Source of the DNA: Persicaria tinctoria
Taxonomy: Eukaryota > Streptophyta > Magnoliopsida > Caryophyllales > Polygonaceae
DNA length: 64,000 nucleotides
NCBI GenBank assembly: GCA_037127255.1
Contig: JBANSL010000004.1
Coordinates: 73,554,627 to 73,618,626, forward strand
Direction of reading: 5' to 3'
Shown: positions 33,081 through 44,298 of the stretch, piece after piece
Position numbering within the stretch: the stretch's first letter is position 1
How the letters are laid out: each line of letters begins with the position of its first letter
Notes under the pieces: model-generated
The model's database searches: none
Told to the model about the DNA's origin: nothing
Seen by the model: the letters and a program-made list of their open reading frames with translations, nothing else
Made by a program: the position numbers and the translations under genes

Positions 33081-35079
33081 AATTCCCCCACACTTAACCT
33101 TTGCTTGTCCTCAAGCAATGATAGAATGAACATGAATCAATGTATCCCACAAGAAATCCCTTCAAGTTTCAACATTATCAAAAACAACATCATAGCAGGT
33201 GAAAACATAAACCAAGCAAACAAACGTTATAGCATGTATTCCAGTGATCAAAGCTTAGAAGTAGACATCATCCATCCTCACCAGAAATATGTGTTTCACT
33301 CATGTGTTTAGGCCTTTAAGTACAACTCTCAACTCAAACCAATCATGCACTAAGCTCATAGACATTGACCACCATATCACCAATTAACTACCGAAATGTC
33401 ATTACTTGCGGGACACAATAAAGAAAATAAAATTCAACACTTTCTTTTTTTTTTCTTTTTCTTTGTCTTTCTTTTCTCTTTTTCTTTTCTTTTTCTTGTC
33501 TTGGTGCTTTCCTTACGCGAAGCGCAAACATGGGTGTCATGAATGGCCCCGGTCTATCAACACCTCAACCTACTAATATGAAGTCCACTTGAACATCGTT
33601 TGACGCAAGTTGCAAACATGGGTGTCATGAATGAACCTGGTTACTCAATGATCAAGCTTTCTTTCCTAGTGGATAGTTTTCAACACCTTTTTGCGCGAAT
33701 CATACCCATGGGTGTCATGCGTAGACCCGGTTACTCAGTGCATCAACCATTGCCACCTTATTCACTAAATATGCATAAATTTAAACAAAAAGACTCAAAA
33801 TATAAACATAAACTCCGCAAGCAATCAAACATGTGCATCGGTCTTCAAAAAATAGATATTGTAGTCAATGCCAAGAGGTAGCAACACTAGGTGAGTAATT
33901 CACATAATTGAGCAAAAGAATTCAAATAAGGCCAAACATTCTCACAAGGTTATGTTTTTAGGATTCAATCATACTTTAGCTCAATCATACATGCTCAATT
34001 ATATTCGCTAGCTTATGTTCCACAAAAATCAAATAGAAATAATAATCAAAACATCCAGAACTCCATGGGATTTTTATGAATCATGCTTGAAATTTAAAAT
34101 AGAGGACAAACTAAGCAAGATGGGTATTTGAATAACACATATGTATGCAATGTATGCTTTATTTTTAATATTTTCGATTTTTTTTTATAAATTCCGAAAA
34201 TGCAGTAAAATAAAATAAATAAAAATAATTAACTAAACTTAACAGAAATTAAATAACTAACTATTACAGAATTAAACATGTGCATAAATTTAAACATGTC
34301 CTAAAAATTGACAGAAATGACATAAAATACATATAAGCTCCTCCCCACACTTAAAATTTTCAGTGTCCTCACTGAAACAGTACAGACAACCAAAATAAAC
34401 ATAAAAACTCAGAGGGAAGGGGGTAGAACTAACCATCACTGAGGCGGAGGACATGCGGTGTCCAGCGGCGGTGGGCGCAGCTAGGTAGCGGCGGGCGCAA
34501 CACGTTTCAGATTCGGCGATGGGGAAGCGCAGCTCGGCTCCGGTGCGAGATAGGTGCAGCAGGGGGCCGGTTCCGGTGATGGGGAAGGGAAAGAGAGGGC
34601 TTGGGAGTGGCTATGGTGAGTTGGAGGTTGAAGAAGAAGAAAGAAGACAATGGGGGTTTGGGTTTGTGAATGTAGCGGCAATGAGGGCAAAGGACAAGAG
34701 GTAGGGTTTTGATGGAAAGGTCCCGAGATCTATCTATTTTCTAATTATTTTTTTTATTTTTTTTATTTGGAAATATTCACGGGATGTCTTGCGGCGGGCG
34801 CCGCAGAGGTTGCTGCAGGCGCCGCCAGAGAGGGGCGCTGGGACTTTGCTTTGCGACGGGCGCCGCAAGGGTTGCTGCGGCCGCCGCAAGCGTGGTGGCC
34901 ATTACACGTAATATTTTTTTTTTAAATTACCTATGTTATTACTCCTAAAATAATTAACTAATGCAAACTAACTTAAGAAATAATAAAGATGAGAATTAAA
35001 GGAGAACTTACCTCGGGTTGCCTCCCGAGAAGCGCCTTTGTTTCAAGTCGTTGGCTCGACGTGATGGCCCTTGAGTGGC
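33081..35079 (-). other. 3' noncoding internal region of element C
   Basis: Minus-strand AAGTGTGGGGGAATT at 33081-33095 is the polypurine tract beside the LTR. The hairpin TTGCTTG-TCCT-CAAGCAA is at 33101-33118 and a second, TTTCAGTG-TCCT-CACTGAAA, at 34358-34377. The shared motif ATGGGTGTCATG occurs three times (33524-33552, 33612-33640, about 33702-33730). GC-rich hairpin units are at 34790-34895. A short gene-like GC-rich stretch at about 34440-34705 could be captured sequence, but nothing was recognised. Confidence 0.7.
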
Positions 35080-35463
35080 CTAGTCGGTTGGTTCAGCAAG
35101 CACCAACTCCTCTTCTTCATTATGCGGTATGTTCTCAAAGTAAGGCTTAACTCTATGACCATTGACTTTAAATAACTCATTAGACTTGGGATCATAGAGT
35201 TCAATTGCTCCGTGAGAGAAAATCCTTGAGTTGGTGTAAGGTCCTTCCCACGTTGATCTAAGCTTTCCTGGAAAGAGTTTTAGACGGGATTGGTATAGGA
35301 GAACCTTGTCTCCCACATTGAGGTCCTTCCGCAGGATATGTTTGTCATGCCAAGCTCTTGTCTTTTCCTTATAGATCATTGCATTATCATAGGCATCCAG
35401 ACGTAATTCCTCCAACTCTTGCAATTGAAGTTTCCTGACTTCTCCTACTTCATTCATTTCCAT
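35080..35463 (-). pseudogene. Element C integrase C-terminal domain
   Basis: The frame contains LNVGDKVLLYQSRLKLFPGK, then STWEGPYT and GAIELYD, the GPY-type C-terminal domain of Ty3 integrases. It is in phase with the integrase core but separated by a TAG near 35495, just after LPVEL. Confidence 0.85.
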
Positions 35464-35496
35464 ATTGCAATTCTTGACAGCCCAGTATGCCTTATG

Positions 35497-36594
35497 CTAA
35501 AGTTCCACCGGAAGATGACAAGCCTTCCCAAACACAATTCGATAGGGAGACATACCAATGGGAGTCTTATAGGCCGTCCGATAGGCCCAAAGAGCATCAT
35601 TCAGCCTTAGACTCCAATCCTTCCTATTAGGAGCCACTGTTTTCTCCAGAATGCTCTTAATCTCCCTATTCGATACTTCTGCCTGACCATTGGTCTGCGG
35701 ATGATAAGCAGTGGACACTCTATGTGTGACATGATACCTTTTTAGCAGAGCAGTGATGGTCCTATTGCAAAAATGTGTCCCCCTGTCGCTTACTAGAGCT
35801 TTAGGTACCCCAAATCTTGCGAATATTGTGTCTTTTAGGAATTCTGCAACTACCTTAGAATCATCAGTTCTGGTGGCCCTTGCCTCCACCCACTTGGAGA
35901 CATAGTACATCGCAAGCAAAATATAGATATTCCCAAAAGAACTAGGAAAAGGACCCATAAAATCAATACCCCAAACATAAAAAATTTCACAAAATATAAT
36001 CTTAGTTTGTGGCATTTCATTTCTAGCTGATATGTTCCCAATCCTTTGACATCTATCGCAAGATTTACAGAAAGCATTAGCATCCCTAAACAAGTGAGGC
36101 CAAAAGAAACCTGCTTCTAACACTTTCCTAGCAGTCTTTTGAGGACCAAAGTGGCCTCCACATTCATGAGCATGACAAAAAGTAAGGACAGATTGTACCT
36201 CATTGTTCGGCAGACACCTCCTAATTACCTGATCAGCACAATGTTTCCAAAGGTAGGGGTCATCCCAAACGTAGAAGCGAGAATCATGTCGAATCTTGTC
36301 CTTCTGAGCCTTTGTAAATTTCGGTGGAAATTCTCCCGTGACCACGAAATTCACCATATTGGCAAACCAAGGTCGAGGAGTATGGACACCCATCAACAAT
36401 TCAGAAATATCAGGACTTACCTCGTCGGATGGGAGAGAAAGAGGTGAAACGGTGGCTTGAACAGCGTGCGGCGGGCGCCGCATGGGTGCTGCGGGCGTCG
36501 CACTGCACTGCGGCGGGCGCCGCATGGATGCTGCGGCCGCCGCATCCTCCGTCCTTGTTTGTTCCTGCAGCTGCAACGAAGGTGTGTGAGTCAA
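35497..36594 (-). CDS. Element C integrase zinc-binding and catalytic core
   Basis: The frame has a His/Cys zinc-binding region (HECGGHFG at 143-150 and CKSCDRC at 176-182) and the DDE core: Asp211 in WGIDFMGPF, Asp270 in LVSDRGTHF and Glu306 in NGQAEVSNR. All catalytic residues are kept. The N-terminal residues about 15-50 ([12 protein letters not shown] and similar) are the translation of two GC-rich hairpin units at 36468-36545, which lie between RNase H and integrase. The frame is out of phase with the RT frame because of an extra base in an A run near 36700. The annotated Met is only the first in the open frame. Confidence 0.85.
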   Translation of the reverse strand: MTHTPSLQLQEQTRTEDAAAAASMRRPPQCSATPAAPMRRPPHAVQATVSPLSLPSDEVSPDISELLMGVHTPRPWFANMVNFVVTGEFPPKFTKAQKDKIRHDSRFYVWDDPYLWKHCADQVIRRCLPNNEVQSVLTFCHAHECGGHFGPQKTARKVLEAGFFWPHLFRDANAFCKSCDRCQRIGNISARNEMPQTKIIFCEIFYVWGIDFMGPFPSSFGNIYILLAMYYVSKWVEARATRTDDSKVVAEFLKDTIFARFGVPKALVSDRGTHFCNRTITALLKRYHVTHRVSTAYHPQTNGQAEVSNREIKSILEKTVAPNRKDWSLRLNDALWAYRTAYKTPIGMSPYRIVFGKACHLPVEL

Positions 36595-36689
36595 GTAAAA
36601 TAATGTATCATCAGGAAACTCACCGTGAATGGGTCTTTGATCTTCCGGCTTATCCTCTCCTTGGACAAGTCTGCTGAGGTGATCCGCTA

Positions 36690-39600
36690 CTAAGTTTTTT
36701 CTGCACCTTTCTTATCTTTGATTTCAATGTCAAATTCACTCAAAAGTAAAATCCAACGAATCAATCTTGGTTTTGCTTCTTTCTTAGTTAATAAATAGCG
36801 AAGAGCAGCGTGATCAGTGAAGACAATTACCTTAGCTCCTAGGAGATAGGAGCGAAATTTCTCCAGGGCAAAGACCACAGCCAGAAGCTCTTTCTCAGTG
36901 GTCGAGTAGTTCCTTTGCGCTCCATTCAGAGTCATGGAGGCATAGTAGATGACATGAGAGCTCCTTCCTTCCTTTTGTCCCAAAACAGCCCCCACAGCAT
37001 AATCGCTAACATCACACATAATCTCAAAAGGTTGAGACCATATGGGTGCTTGAATTATAGGAGCGCTAGTTAGGCGACCTTTAAGCTCATCAAAGGATGC
37101 TCTACACCTGTCATCAAACTCAAAAGCTACTTCCTTTTTCAATAAATCACAAAGAGGTGCAGAAATCTTAGAAAAATCCTTAATAAACCTGCGATAGAAC
37201 CCTGCATGGCCTAAAAAGGAGCGAATCTCACGCACATTGGTGGGGTAAGGTAGAGATTGAATAACATCAATCTTAGCCTTGTCTACCTCAAGACCCCTGC
37301 TAGATACAATATGACCCAAAACAATTCCTTGCTCAACCATAAAATGACACTTTTCAGAGTTTAGGACTAAATTGGTGTCTACACACCGCTTAAGCACAAG
37401 TGACAAATGATGCAAGCAAGTATCAAAATCATCTCCATGCACAGTGAAGTTATCCATAAATACTTCAATAAATTGCTCTACATACTCAGAAAATATACTT
37501 ATCATACACCGTTGGAAAGTCCCAGGTGCGTTACATAGCCCAAAAGGCATTATGCGATATGCAAAAGTGCCAAAGGGGCATGTAAAAGTCGTTTTTTCTT
37601 GGTCCTCCGGTGCTATTGGTACCTGAAAATATCCTGAGTAACCATCTAAAAAGCAATAAAAGGAGCGGCCGGCAAGGCGCTCAAGCATTTGATCAATAAA
37701 GGGAAGGGGAAAATGGTCCTTGCGAGTAACTGCATTCAATTTTCGATAATCAATACAGACTCTCCATCCAGTTTGAACCCTGCTAGGGACCAATTCACCA
37801 TCCTGATTCTCAACAACAGTAATACCTCCCTTCTTTGGGACAACCTGAGTAGGACTCACCCATTTGCTATCAGATATGGGAAAGATCATACCTGCCTGAA
37901 GGAGCTTCAGCACCTCCTTCTTTACCACTTCCATCATTGGCGGGTTGAGTCTCCGTTGAGGTTGTCTAGATGGTTTGGCATCATCCTCTAATAATATCCT
38001 ATGCATGCAGAGGGTAGGACTGATGCCCTTAATGTCTGCTATCGTCCATCCTAGCGCCTCCTTGTTCTCCTTTAGAACAGTCACCAAACGCTCCTCCTGT
38101 CCAAATGTCAATTTGTTAGAAATAATGACAGGTAGAGTATCATTTTCACCAAGAAAAGCATATTTAAGGTGATTAGGAAGTTGTTTCAATTCAACATCCG
38201 GTGCTTGGATAATAGATGGAAGAAGCTTTTCAGTAGGAATGGTCAGCTCGATGCGGTCTCCCCTTGGTGGCACATAGGTGGGAGATCGATGGTCTAAAGC
38301 TACTATGGCCTCCTGCAAGTCAGATGACAATACATAATCTCTAGCAATTTCATCTATAGGAGCCTGTAAAGCAACTTCCATCTCGTCAACACACTCCAAA
38401 TCAAAGCAATCTTGTGCCATAGTATCAATAACATCCACAAAGCACAGAGAAGGATCATCAGATGGGAATTTCATGGAATCATAAATATTATATTCAACTC
38501 TTTGACCATCGAATTCCATAGTAAGAGATCCTGAATAAACATCTATCTTGGTCCTAGCAGTTTTCAGGAAAGGTCTGCCCAACAAAATAGGGCCTTCATT
38601 GTTACCCGGACCCATGTCAATCACAAAGAAATCAGCAGGGAAGATCAAGTTGTCAACCATAACCAAGACATCTTCAACAATCCCTTTCGGGTAGATAGTA
38701 GATCGATCAGCAAGTTGAATTACTACCCTAGTATCATTCAGAGGTCCCAGTCCCAAAGCATGATAAACATTAGAAGGTAAAACATTAATAGATGCTCCTA
38801 AATCTAACATGGCTTTGTCAAATTTAGTATCACCTATCACACAAGGAATATCGAACATACCAGGATCACTACACTTCTCAGGCATACGTTTTTGAAATAC
38901 AGCAGTGACATGTTCGCTTACCTTCACCTTTTGCTTACCTTTTAGCTTCTGGTTCCGCTTGATAGTGCAAAGTTCCTTCAAAAATTTAGCATAACTAGGA
39001 ATGCTTTTGATCAAATTAAGCAAATGAATATTTACCTCACACTTACTGAATGTCTCGAAGATTTCCTTGTCATTCTCATATCTTCTTGTATCTTTCAAAG
39101 CTTCCGGGAAAGGTGGAATGGGCTTTGGAGTCTCCATAGGTAAGGGAGAAGAAGGAGAAGAAGAAGAAGGAGGAGCAAGAGGGAGAGAAGAAGAAAGAGG
39201 TAAGGGAGAAAACTTACCAGGAGACGATTTGGCGGCGGGATCGCCTGCGGCGGGCGCCGCGTGAATGTCTTCCCTGGCGGCAGGCACCGCAGGGTTGCTG
39301 CGGCCGCCGCATGTTTGCTGCGCCCGCCGCACGCTGGTGTGGCCATTTTCGTCTTCAACAATTTCTATCTCTTCGTCCATTATCTCATCATCGTCCTTTT
39401 GATTTGTGACAACCAGTTCCTTGCCACTCCTAAGTGTTACAGCACTGACATTCTCCTTTGTCGGATTCTCAATGGTCTGTGACGGAAGCTTTCCTGAACT
39501 ATTTGCCTCTTTAGCACTTAAGATTTGAATGAGCTGACTCATTTGATTCTCAAGATTTGCCATCCGATCGGATTGCTGCTTCTCTAGATTTGCCATCCGC

Positions 39601-40190
39601 TCTGACTGCTGTTTATCATTCCTCATGACCAATCGTGACAGTTTCTGCAGTGGATCCTCATTATCCCCATTTGATTGCTGCTCACCTCCCTGTCGAGGTT
39701 CATATTGTTGTTGAGGCATTTCCTGTTGCCCCCCTTGCTGATTGAAAGAGGCTTGATAGTTCCCATAGCCTTGCTGATAGCCCCTATTGTAATTATTGTT
39801 GTTGAAATACCCATGATTTCCATAATTGCCTTGCCTAGGCCTTTGTTGAGCGAAATTCCCAATGGCATTCAAATCAACATTAGGATCTTGTAGGAGCGGG
39901 CACATGTCCATAGGATGAGTGAATTGATTGCAAAGACCACATGCCTTCAGTTGTTGAGGAGTTCTATCAATGACCAATTGTTTCATCATCTCCTTTACCT
40001 CTGCCATGTCAGTCTGAAGTGCAGCCACAGGAGCATCAACAACGAGTACACCCCTAGCACGAGGGCTTTTGTTGAACTGTCTGGAGCCCTCAAATAACTC
40101 CTTAAACACCTCCCAAGATGTGGCAGGCGTTTTGTCCAGCATGTTTCCTCCACAAGCAGAATTCACTGTTTTACGCTCTATATCAGTCAA
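36690..40190 (-). CDS. Element C gag end, protease, reverse transcriptase and RNase H
   Basis: The 1166-residue frame holds, in order: the last part of the gag core, a CCHC knuckle (Cys84, Cys87, His92, Cys97), Gln/Asn-rich linker, a GC-hairpin-encoded Ala/Arg stretch (about 285-320), protease ([12 protein letters not shown], Asp463), RT and RNase H. RT motifs include [23 protein letters not shown] (Asp849), and FMDN at 911-914, where the second catalytic Asp of the usual F-x-DD box is Asn (AAC, 37449-37451). RNase H has [22 protein letters not shown] and FTDHAAL. The frame ends early at KKGAEKT, where one extra A shifts it. With that substitution the enzyme should be dead even if the frame were whole. 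Confidence 0.9.
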   Translation of the reverse strand: MTDIERKTVNSACGGNMLDKTPATSWEVFKELFEGSRQFNKSPRARGVLVVDAPVAALQTDMAEVKEMMKQLVIDRTPQQLKACGLCNQFTHPMDMCPLLQDPNVDLNAIGNFAQQRPRQGNYGNHGYFNNNNYNRGYQQGYGNYQASFNQQGGQQEMPQQQYEPRQGGEQQSNGDNEDPLQKLSRLVMRNDKQQSERMANLEKQQSDRMANLENQMSQLIQILSAKEANSSGKLPSQTIENPTKENVSAVTLRSGKELVVTNQKDDDEIMDEEIEIVEDENGHTSVRRAQQTCGGRSNPAVPAAREDIHAAPAAGDPAAKSSPGKFSPLPLSSSLPLAPPSSSSPSSPLPMETPKPIPPFPEALKDTRRYENDKEIFETFSKCEVNIHLLNLIKSIPSYAKFLKELCTIKRNQKLKGKQKVKVSEHVTAVFQKRMPEKCSDPGMFDIPCVIGDTKFDKAMLDLGASINVLPSNVYHALGLGPLNDTRVVIQLADRSTIYPKGIVEDVLVMVDNLIFPADFFVIDMGPGNNEGPILLGRPFLKTARTKIDVYSGSLTMEFDGQRVEYNIYDSMKFPSDDPSLCFVDVIDTMAQDCFDLECVDEMEVALQAPIDEIARDYVLSSDLQEAIVALDHRSPTYVPPRGDRIELTIPTEKLLPSIIQAPDVELKQLPNHLKYAFLGENDTLPVIISNKLTFGQEERLVTVLKENKEALGWTIADIKGISPTLCMHRILLEDDAKPSRQPQRRLNPPMMEVVKKEVLKLLQAGMIFPISDSKWVSPTQVVPKKGGITVVENQDGELVPSRVQTGWRVCIDYRKLNAVTRKDHFPLPFIDQMLERLAGRSFYCFLDGYSGYFQVPIAPEDQEKTTFTCPFGTFAYRIMPFGLCNAPGTFQRCMISIFSEYVEQFIEVFMDNFTVHGDDFDTCLHHLSLVLKRCVDTNLVLNSEKCHFMVEQGIVLGHIVSSRGLEVDKAKIDVIQSLPYPTNVREIRSFLGHAGFYRRFIKDFSKISAPLCDLLKKEVAFEFDDRCRASFDELKGRLTSAPIIQAPIWSQPFEIMCDVSDYAVGAVLGQKEGRSSHVIYYASMTLNGAQRNYSTTEKELLAVVFALEKFRSYLLGAKVIVFTDHAALRYLLTKKEAKPRLIRWILLLSEFDIEIKDKKGAEKT

Positions 40191-40326
40191 CCCATTAAAG
40201 AGAAAGAAAACCAGATCCTTTTGAGAGTACCCATGGTATGGGCAGCTGGCGCAGAGTTTCTTGAAGCGCTCAAAGTACTCATGTATAGACTCCGTCGCGT
40301 ACTGCTCAATGCTGCTGATTGACCAT

Positions 40327-40839
40327 TCAGGTGGTAGATAGAAGAACCATCTCTAGAAAGATTCTTTTCATCTCAACCCAAGTAGAAATAGAGTCAGGTG
40401 GTAGATAGAAGAACCATTCATTTGCATCATCCTTCAACGAGAAGGGAAAAGCTCTCAGCTTGATTTGCTCATCAGTTACGTTCTCTGGTTTCATCCCAAC
40501 AACCACCCTATGGAATTCAGACAGATGCTTGTGGGGGTCCTCCCCACTCAACCCATGGAATTTGGGTAGAAGATGAACTACCCCTGACTTCAGCTCAAAG
40601 TTGACCCCCGCTGCTAGCGCAGGAAATTGGATTGCCAGGGGTTGCTGTGCCAGATCAGGAGCAGAAAGCTCCTTAAGAGTGTGGTTTGCATCGTTAGCCA
40701 TCTCTGTTGTAGGTTCTTCTTGATCAAAAGGGAGTTCGCGAAAGCGATCACGAGCTTCTCGCCTTAGAGCGGCAAGGGTCCTTTCAATCTCTGAATCAAA
40801 CGGTAACAAAGATGAATTAGTAGCACGGGTATGGACCAT
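40327..40839 (-). pseudogene. Element C Gag N-terminal part, broken
   Basis: MVHTRATNSS and a gag core up to NEWFFYLPPDSISTWVEMKR are recognisable. The frame then runs into a 24-base repeat of its own upstream sequence (TGGTTCTTCTATCTACCACC on the minus strand, at about 40395-40420 and again at about 40330-40353) and stops. The rest of gag continues in another frame from 40190. A template switch during reverse transcription would explain this. Confidence 0.85.
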
Positions 40840-40893
40840 ATAAGACGGTCCACACCAAGATTAACACTAAAAACACACAAGAATTAATAAATT

Positions 40894-40911
40894 TCCCCGG
40901 CAACGGCGCCA
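40894..40911 (-). promoter_or_regulatory. Primer binding site, tRNA-Asp (element C)
   Basis: TCCCCGGCAACGGCGCCA on the plus strand, four bases from the LTR. Confidence 0.9.
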
Positions 40912-40915
40912 AATT

Positions 40916-42142
40916 TGACGGAGGGGAAACCTGTCGTTGATTCCGCCAAAAAAAACTCAAACCTATAGCAAGTATAGCAATAAGCAAGAGGTCGATCCAC
41001 AGGGAAAATTATAACTCTAGTGTAATTCAGGTGTCAATCCAAGTAACCAGTTTGGGGGTTTTTAGTGTAAAGTTTTGCCTTTTATCAAAGCAAAGTAACG
41101 AAAGCAGAATAAGTGAGTTAGTTTTATGCAAGTAAGAGAAGCAATTCCACCTAAAATTTTCCACTTTATTGGATTGAAGCGATCCTTGTAACTTCTTCTC
41201 GTCCTATTACGTTTCCTATGAATGCCCTTGTCCCGACCTAATATAGTTACTAGTCCAATCAGTCCTAGAAACCCTTATCAATCGAACAGTCCCTAAAGAA
41301 GGATTTAACCCAATTGATAGCTTTAAGTTCAGAGATTAGCCAAGGTATTTGCAGTCCCTAAAGAAGGATTTAACAACACATTCAACTTCCTACTCATTCA
41401 ATTAGTTCAATCAGCCCTAAAGGAACAAGTTTGCCACTTAGGTTAAGGTTCACAATCAGGAATTTACAAAACCTTAGCGATTGAATTGATATAACAAGTT
41501 GGCCAGACAAGATAGAACAAATCAATAATCAATCAAGCACAAAGAAGTGGAAGCATTCAAATATAGGAAACAAGGAGCGAGAATTAGAAACTCACAATCA
41601 ATCCGAATAAAGCTTCAAATTGCAGGCAGAATAGATGAGTTTAGTTCCTCATGGAAGACATAGCTCAAAATCTCCCAAATGTCTAATGGATGAAAAGAAT
41701 AGAATGGAAGTAATGAAAAATAACATAAAAGTCGGCCTAAAAGACATCCAAGTCGGCCCTCAAAACAAAATAGAACATCTAGGGTTTTTTTCCAAAACGA
41801 TGCGCGCTGATGACCCGTGCGACGGGCTCTGCTGCGGCCGCCGCATATCTGCTGCGCCCGCGGCATGGTGTTTTGCCGTAGCCTCGTGGCTTCCGTTGCG
41901 GGTTTCTCCTCTTGTCTTTCTTCTTTCTTCCTTGTTCCTTCTTATGTATCTTGTGTTCCTCTTCGAGATATTGCATCTCCCAAATGTGTTCCGATTTAAT
42001 CTGCGAGATAAACACAAAATTGCGCAGAATCCGAACTCTTCCAAAATAATCACAAGATGCAATTTAGCAACAAAATATGAAAGAAATGCAACCTAACTAA
42101 ACTAAATATGTCTATAATGCCTATCTAAAATATGCATTATCA
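40916..42142 (-). repeat. Element C 5' LTR
   Basis: The LTR is 1227 bp, starts TGACGGAGG and ends GCATTATCA. It is nearly identical to the interrupted left LTR, apart from a 57-bp loss at 41822 between two GCGG-rich motifs. Confidence 0.95.
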
Positions 42143-43015
42143 CAACCCTCCCTATCCGGCCACCAGTAAAGGCGATCCTCAAAAGGAGACACAGGAAGGG
42201 GGATGTCCAAGATTTCTTGTACTATGTTAGCCGGTAGTACATTGAGTAGTTTTTCCTTCCACCATTTACCTCCCATGATGTACTCACTGACGGTTTCCTC
42301 TAAATTGCCAATTTGTGGGCAATCATCTCTAGACCGTAGGGAGGACGTAGATATTCAGTTATCCGTCCAAAATTTGACTGTCTTCCCATTTCCTATAGAC
42401 CAAATAAGACCCTTTTTGAACTTATCAATAAGGATAGAGAGCTTGGCCCATTGCCAGGAGGAGTTCCCAGTTTTCTTGTATTCCAGGATGTTAGCAGAGC
42501 GTAAGTACTTATACTTAATTAATCTGACCCAAACATTATCTGGTTCAGCCAAAATTTTCCATATTAGTTTCATTTGGAGAGCTTCATTCATCTCTTTAGA
42601 TTTCCTGATCCCTAAACCTACACATTTTTTTGGTCTACAGATCCTATCCCAACTGATAAGAGGCCGGTGTTGAAGATCTTTATTCCAGAAGAATTGCCTA
42701 TTGATCTGATCAAGTTCCCTGTGAATTGAGGCGGGTAGCATAAAGTTCTGCATTGTGTACAGAGGTTTAGCAGAGAGGTTGGTGTTGATTAGGACTGCTC
42801 TGCCTTGTTGTGATAGCACATTAGCACGCCATTTGCTTAGTTGTTCTTTGGTCTTACAGATAATGTCCTCAAATGTGTGTTTGTTAACTCTTCCATTAAT
42901 AATTGGACATCCAAGGTAATTCTCCAAAGAATTTTCACTTGTTATTTCCAAACAATTTCTAAGCTCCGAAATCCTCGAGTTAGGAATACCTTTAGTGGCT
43001 TGGAAGCTTGATTTA
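42143..43015 (-). pseudogene. LINE ORF2: RT thumb region and start of the zinc-binding region
   Basis: YLGCPIINGRVNK, LSKWRANVLSQQGRAVLI, FFWNKDLQHRPLISWD and WSIGNGKTVKFWTDN are typical of plant LINE ORF2 after the RT core. A stop at about 42352-42354 follows FWTDN, then the frame stays open to WWPDREG at the element C insertion point, and continues at 22499. Confidence 0.85.
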
Positions 43016-43017
43016 TG

Positions 43018-43860
43018 TTAATTAACCTTTTGTCCCGAAACTTTACAGTAATTGTCAATTATGGATTTGACTTTTAGTCCTGCATCAACACTGCCTTTAG
43101 TGAAAATGATAATGTCATCAACAAAGGTCAGGAAAGGAACCCTAGGGCCGTTTCTTCCAAAGTTAAATCCAATAGGACTATGATCCAGATTTGTTTTTGC
43201 TGATAGTGTCCGGGCTAATATTTCTGCTCCCAAGATGAATAGAAAAGGAGATAGGGGATCCCCCTGACGAAAACCACGAGTGGGGAGAAACATATATGTA
43301 GGTGCATTATTAACTAGGACTGAGAACGAGACGGTTGTAACACACTCCATGACCCAAGAGATGACCGTATGGTGGAAACCAAATTTCTCTAGGATCTTTC
43401 TCGTGAAGTTCCAGTCCACCCTGTCATATGCTTTCTCCATATCTAACTTTATTGCCAGCCAACCTTCACGCCCCAAGCGTGACCGGAAGGAGTGGAAGAT
43501 TTCGTGTGCAATAAGCACATTATCTTGAATGGCTCTGTCAGACACAAAAGCCCCCTGTAAAGGATGAATTAGTTTTCCGATAATTTTTTTTATTCTTTCT
43601 GTCAGAATTTTAGATATGATTTTATATAAATTTGAGCATAAACTGATTGGACGGTAGTGGCTAGTAGTGGTGGGGTTGTCTCTCTTTGGCAGAAGTGATA
43701 TAAACGTGTGGTTAATTTGTTTTAGCATCTTCCCGGAATGGAAGAAACCCTTGACAACTCTAATGATGGACACACCAACGATATCCCAATATTTCTTATA
43801 GAATTCAGAGGTAAATCCATCGGGACCAGGAGATTTATTCTTACCCAGGCTAAAAACAGC
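43018..43860 (-). pseudogene. LINE ORF2 reverse transcriptase core
   Basis: SPGPDGFTSEFYKKYW, HYRPISLCSNLYKIISK, KLDMEKAYDRVDW, FRQGDPLSPFLFI and FVDDIIIF are RT blocks 1-5, with the catalytic Asp pair intact. Stops lie just before this stretch (about 43860) and just after it (about 43016). Confidence 0.9.
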
Positions 43861-44298
43861 CTATTTTATTTCGTAATTAGAAGGGTGTCGAATAAGAAAT
43901 TCATTTTCCTCGGCAGTGATGGAAGGATGAATTAGATTCAACATTTCATTTAATAGACTGTCATTTATGGGCTCGTTTCTGAATCTTTTCTCAAAATCGC
44001 TTTTTATTTCATTTCTTACATTCTCCTCTCCCATTATTAGTGTTCCTGTCGTGGTGGTAATGTTACGAATTTGTTTTCTATGTCTTCTACCCGAAGCAAC
44101 ACGGTGAAAATACGCAGTATTAGAGTCTGAAAGCTTGAGATGTTTTGTTTTTGCCCTTTGATTCCAAAAGGTTTTTTGAAAAAGGAAAAGCTTTTCTTTT
44201 TTCCTTATGAGACAATTTTCTTTGCTGGTGATTCTGTGTGTGTTATTTCCATCTACGGTAGACTGAATAGCTAGTAGTTCATTTTCTACTTCCTTCAA
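43861..44298 (-). pseudogene. LINE ORF2 endonuclease-RT linker
   Basis: RAKTKHLKLSDSNTAYFHR is the usual W-x-x-x-G-D-x-N-T-x-F-F-H linker of plant LINEs, with changes. It lies between in-frame stops and shares the frame of its neighbours. Confidence 0.8.

Larger units (their letters stand above)
22505..42142 (-). mobile_element. Element C: Athila-type Ty3 retrotransposon (gag-pol), with B nested in its LTR
   Basis: The element is flanked by the 5-bp duplication CAACC (22500-22504 and 42143-42147). Its own length is 10346 bp once B is removed. LTRs start TGACGGAGG and end GCATTATCA in plus-strand order. It has a tRNA-Asp primer site, gag, protease, RT, RNase H and integrase in the Ty3 order, and a 2-kb 3' noncoding part. 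It is inactive: gag is disrupted near 40330-40400, the RT motif has FMDN, a one-base insertion lies near 36700, and a stop splits the integrase. GC-rich hairpin units occur in five clusters (32697-32800, 34790-34895, 36468-36545, 39237-39335, 41815-41865). Confidence 0.95.

Noticed and set aside
22505..42142. C as the enzyme donor for B
   Set aside because: LTR sequence and length differ strongly (1.2-1.3 kb against 2.1 kb), and C is itself broken; only the tRNA-Asp primer site and small 3' motifs are shared.
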